Positions 59,941-64,000 of a DNA stretch of 64,000 bases are shown here, piece by piece. The stretch is from assembly GCA_963669155.1 (NCBI GenBank), contig OZ022583.1, positions 8,589,066 through 8,653,065 on the forward strand, given 5' to 3'. The notes under the pieces were generated by a model. The model did not search any database and was not told where the DNA came from. It saw nothing but the letters and a program-made list of their open reading frames with translations. The DNA comes from Arbacia lixula. Lineage: Eukaryota; Echinodermata; Echinoidea; Arbacioida; Arbaciidae. Each line of letters starts with the position of its first letter. Position 1 is the stretch's first letter. A program made the position numbers and the translations under genes.

Positions 59941-62524
59941 TCTTTGTTTCATGTGCTTGTTGCGGAAGCCAAGGTGCCAACAATTATTGTGGAGGATGAG
60001 GATAAGGTGGGTGAATGGAAATGTGCCCCTTTTCGGCGGTGTCAATTTGAAGAACTTTTTCATGCTTTTTTTTCCCAAGAAAAAAAGTATGTCTTTCAGT
60101 GCTTGTGTATAAATGTTTGGGACGACACGTGTTATTTTTTTTTAAGAAATACATGATACCCTTATTTTTAGTACACCAAACGGCATTATCTTTAAGATCA
60201 GTCGAAAGCCAAAAGCAGTTTTCAGAAGCCATATCTAAGGGCCTGTAATCGCTTCATTGCATTTATTATACGGGACTTCTCACTTTAGCATACCCATATG
60301 CTTATATACTTAAACTTGGTATATTTGTTTCAAACGTGTACCGATATTGTTCCTTGATTCATTTGCTTCTAATGTAATTTTGCCTCTTTCAGAAGTCTAG
60401 AACACCTCTTGATAGTACGAATGCGAACTTAAAGAAGAAAAAAAAACCCCGAAGACATGGAAAAGAAGACTAAGAATAAGAAGTTTAAGAAGAAAAGGAA
60501 AGTACATTTAGGGGCCATGACCCTTTGTTGCGTAACCGCTCGATGTAATCATGATGGTACAGTGACCAGTGATACGGTCAATGGAACGTCGTTACTCTGC
60601 GTCAGAATGAAAGGGCATGGGACAAAAGCAGTTTCGAGACAGATTTTGAAGAACATTCGGCTCCAGCTGTGGGATGCACTTAATGTTTTTTTTTTAAATA
60701 TTAGTCACTGCTTATAGTTCGTAATATTCTACTAAGACGTATGCGCTTTCATGTAAAACATAACGATTTATAGACATGAACATCACTACCGATTATTCGA
60801 TATGGACCTAACCTTCTCAACATCTATCAGCAAATGTGTTATAGAGTTCATGACTTGAATTCAGACTCGTAAAGCTAATACATGTAATCTGCCAACGTAG
60901 AGTTTGGAGTTATGATTAACCACACTGACATGAAGCTACACAATGGGAGATTTGGCGTGAAGGAGGAAAAACTGTACTGGAATGTGTTTGGATTAAGTGT
61001 TTATGCGTGTACTAAATATTACTAAATGATGTGAAGTGAGGGGCAGGGGGTCGAGTATGTTCATTCCTTGTAAGACTGTAAGATGCGATGCACTTTTTAT
61101 CTCTGCTTTCTACAATGGCAAGCCGCCGGCTAACATATGCGGGTTGTAACTTAAACACCAAAGGAACTTCTAAAGTTGCCGTCAACCAACACCTCGTTAA
61201 ACCTAATACGCTGTTAACGCAAGATTAGTTTCTCTGTTCTAAAACTGGTCGGCGCGTTAAGCGAGCCATGCTGGGATTGGTGCCACCACCGTACCACATG
61301 ACCCGAGTTTCTTTGAATTTGAAAAAAGCCGAAACATTGTACGGGCAGACACACAACCTTGTGTACTTTTTTTTTTAAAACTATCCTTTCATCTGATGTC
61401 ATTGTCCTGTGGCCTCGGGATCTATGGTTGTTGTCGTATACTTGAACGCTTCCCGCATGCACGGCATACCTACTAGGCGCCTCCGTTAATTATTTTACAG
61501 ACATCAAAAATATCGCATCCAATTTAGTCTATTAATTTCTTCCATGCCTTTCCCATAAGTCCATATTTGTTATTAATCCAGCTGTCTTTTATACATGCCC
61601 ACACAGCAACAATCGCGTATTGATAATGTGTCATGTTTCAATTTCGAGTGACAAATCGGTGCGGAAATCTTGTCAGTCTGTAAAAAGACAGCATACTGTA
61701 ACTCGCTGTGAAACAGAATAACTTGGCGTTACCAACAAAAAAATACAAACTTAAATGATCAATTTCTAAAATTTGTCGGGAGGTTTTATGTGGTATTTTA
61801 GAGGGGTAAAAGGGGGAGTGATAATTGATATTATAAAGCCGAAGCGTCGCGGGGACGGGCGGGTGTCATCGCGTTTTGTGCTGGCATTTAGTGTGTTCGG
61901 GTAATGGGCCATATCTGACGCCAGTAGTCGTAAAGAGGAGATACCTCTATCTGTAACGTCAACCACAATTTTCTCTTCCGTTCTTTCTCCGTCTTTGTTG
62001 TCCTGCCCGACAACAACAAGACAAACACTTAGCACGCACGTGTCAGCTTCGCCTTGTCGTTGGACGAATCCCGAGTTGTATATTCTGTCGTGATATGGTT
62101 TAATACCAGTATAGATGGCGCTCGTTTTGTGTGATTTGATATCCCCCAATGGTAAACTCATTAGCAAGGTGCATCGTCTATGGATTTAGGAAATCTCGCT
62201 CGAGGAAACCATGAAAAGTGAACTTTAAACCAATGATCATATCGCGTGTTAGCTAGGAGAACAAGTAGCACCGTGCGTGATGAGCAGGGTGGAAACTTTA
62301 ACCTTTCTTTCTCCGCTGAGTGGAGAGAAAAAGTGCGTATACTGAACAAGCTTTAGGGCAGTAAACGCAGTGTCCATGTCACATACAAGTCGAGGGTATT
62401 ACAAAAACAACAACAAATGCTTCAAAGATGCCGGCCACTTGACCAGCACACCTTGGAATAACCTCCTAAAAATAGTGAAGGACGAATTATACTAATAATT
62501 TTCAAACTGGTTTTACATACACAG

Positions 62525-62553
62525 TGTGTGTGTGTGTGTGTGTGTGCGTGTGA

Positions 62554-62606
<53 letters not shown>

Positions 62607-62616
62607 TGTGTATGTG
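62525..62616. repeat. (TG)n microsatellite
   Basis: TG repeat with GCG and AAT interruptions, followed by GTACGCGCGTGCGCGTG, a Z-DNA-prone alternating purine-pyrimidine stretch. Confidence 0.93.
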
Positions 62617-62925
62617 TACGCGCGTGCGCGTGTGTATGTGTGTATACTGTGTGTGTGCTGGGGTGAAAATGTGCAGGGTCTTTGAATTAGGCGAACGCCC
62701 TGCAATGTCGTGTACTGTGCCCTTATTCTTCCAACGACTTCGTCGCAAGTACTGGAATACTTTATTACACCGTATACTTTTAATGTCGGCGTCTTGCCTG
62801 CGCCCCGTTTATAGTTAATAAAAATTTAATGTTGCGAAAGCACTTTCACCTGACTGTCGTCCATGGGTTACAAATGCATCGGTATGGGGTCATAAACACT
62901 CCATACGGGGGACATTTTTAGTTTG

Positions 62926-62995
62926 TGAGTGTGTGTGTGTGTGTGTGTGTGTGCGTGAGTGTGTGTGTGTGCGTGTGTGTGTGCGCGCGAGTGTG
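62926..62995. repeat. (TG)n microsatellite
   Basis: TG repeat with GCGTGAG interruptions and GCGCGCGAG near the end, followed by GT/GGGG-rich sequence to about 63075. Confidence 0.93.
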
Positions 62996-63446
62996 GGGGT
63001 TCTGTCTGGTGCGGGGCATGGGATGGGGATTGGGGTGGAAATGGATGGTTGTGGGTTGTTGGGCAGGGCGAGTTTAGGGTTGATTTTCCCCGAATGAATG
63101 TCTATCAATACAATGTTCTTTGCTTATCACGATCATGTCAATGAAAAGCGGTTAACGAATTCACTGAGAGAATTTATATCCTTTCTCAGCGTTTTCTCCT
63201 TGTTATTTTCTGTATGTGAGTGTAATGATTATTGTTATTATAACACTTATTATGTCTCATCAAAAAAGTAGTTTAATGATAACGATTATGATTATAATCA
63301 GGATTATCATTTTTAGATATGAAAGCTTCAATAACTTTTTTAAGAACCGAGAAAGGAAACTTATCCAGTATCAGAAATTATGTACTCCATTCATCTTATC
63401 CTATCGTAAGGTTATCGTAACCTATACTGTACGCTTGTTTTTGTAG

Positions 63447-63565
63447 GAAATACATCGGATCGACGGGCACTTACGAGATCGATCACGGTGATGACATCCC
63501 AAGCGATCAGGAGACGGAGGCCGCCGAGGTTACCACAACGAGCACGGACAGACACGACGAACGAG
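63447..63565 (+). CDS. Tbx2/3: Tbx2/3 T-box transcription factor, exon 5 (partial gene)
   Basis: 119 bases: one base completes Arg296, then residues 297-334 and one base of codon 335. Reads KYIGSTGTYEIDHGDDIPSD, then an acidic QETEAAE stretch and a Thr/Ser-rich TTTSTDRHDER. It lies just after the T-box, where vertebrate proteins have KQLTLPSLR and fly has a different tail, so it is not family-conserved sequence. The call rests on position, in-frame phase (2 to 1), a TTTTTGTAG acceptor and a g|GTGAGC donor with no stop across 119 bases. The rest of the protein, including the C-terminal repression region, is outside the window. Confidence 0.8.
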
Positions 63566-64000
63566 GTGAGCATCCACGAAATCGAAGCAGAGTTTTTTTG
63601 TAGTTTTGTGTAAAATATTAAATTGAAAGTAAAACTTGGACATTTGAAGAAAATCATCTCTTTATTGTCTTCGTCTTTTGACCCATACTGAGCTCAACTA
63701 ATGTGCGGACAGAAGACAAACGGTAAACAATATTATAGATAATGTCTTAGAATGAGTTAAGTATCTACAGCCATACGTATATTTTGTGAAAATATAGTTT
63801 TCAGGTCAGCATAATTAGGAAAAAGGTATATCAAATAAAATTCTATCTTCGTAGCGGCTAAAAGATATTGTGTATCTTATACTCGTTTATGACATAACAA
63901 ACGTATATTTACGTGCTGACGAATAATTACTGACATCCATACGTTTCCTGATGATGAGCGCATAGCACGCGAGCTTGTACCAGGATAATTTCAGAACTGT
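63566..64000 (+). other. Start of intron 5, open at right edge
   Basis: Begins GTGAGC and is AT-rich to the window end; no further exon seen. If this donor is not used, the frame soon meets stop codons in the AT-rich sequence that follows. Confidence 0.75.

Larger units (their letters stand above)
58553..63446 (+). other. Intron 4 of the T-box gene (about 4.9 kb)
   Basis: Bounded by GTAAGA and TTTTTGTAG. It contains a (GAA/AAC)n patch near 58891-58927, (TTG)n at 59.9 kb, and two long (GT)n arrays at 62.5 and 62.9 kb. Other open frames look like chance; a 204-codon + frame ending at 60156 runs through the TTG repeat and is not conserved-looking. Confidence 0.88.

Noticed and set aside
59542..60156. 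204-codon + strand frame in intron 4
   Set aside because: Its centre is the (TTG)n repeat, and the flanks show no family resemblance or coding bias.

Overview
The window is non-vertebrate animal nuclear DNA. It carries one clearly recognisable gene, split by long introns, in an AT-leaning background rich in microsatellites. The gene is a Tbx2/3-type T-box transcription factor (the group of vertebrate TBX2/TBX3 and fly optomotor-blind) on the + strand. I see the start codon and five coding exons: 27483-27877, 35329-35596, 53181-53327, 58476-58552 and 63447-63565. They join in frame through canonical GT/AG sites into about 335 residues. The T-box DNA-binding domain is complete (about residues 107-289). 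The C-terminal part, including the expected repression region, lies beyond the right edge.

Layout: 1-26.7 kb is upstream sequence with no gene I can support. It holds TG, CA and GA/CT microsatellites, several hairpin or palindromic repeats, a degenerate tandem array at about 8 kb with a dispersed relative at 17 kb, a short terminal-inverted-repeat element at 22.48-22.63 kb, and a group of T-box half-sites at 24.15-24.71 kb. The likely promoter and 5' leader occupy about 26.7-27.48 kb, with a mirrored pair of CCAAT boxes, a purine-rich stretch, short upstream ORFs and a possible 3' splice site. Introns are about 7.5, 17.6, 5.1 and 4.9 kb, and a fifth is open at the right edge. Intron 2 is richest in unusual sequence: two long (TAC)n arrays, poly-G and poly-C runs, a CpG-rich patch, a YY1-like site and two weak coding-like relics.

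Organism: the exon-intron layout of the T-box matches the ancestral bilaterian arrangement. The N-terminus keeps the MAY...DFSV.SLL signature shared by invertebrate Tbx2/3 proteins. Long introns, abundant (GA)n and low gene density suit a marine invertebrate, but I cannot assign a phylum from sequence alone. No ribosomal RNA, tRNA, CRISPR, operon or bacterial feature was seen. Nearly all other long open frames are translations of simple repeats, antisense shadows or chance.

I did not find a new multi-gene system. The items most worth a second look are the divergent residues in an otherwise near-invariant T-box, the novel acidic exon 5, the N-terminal eh1-like motif, the promoter architecture, the repeated same-polarity (GA)n-(G)n composites, and several palindromic or mobile-like repeats.
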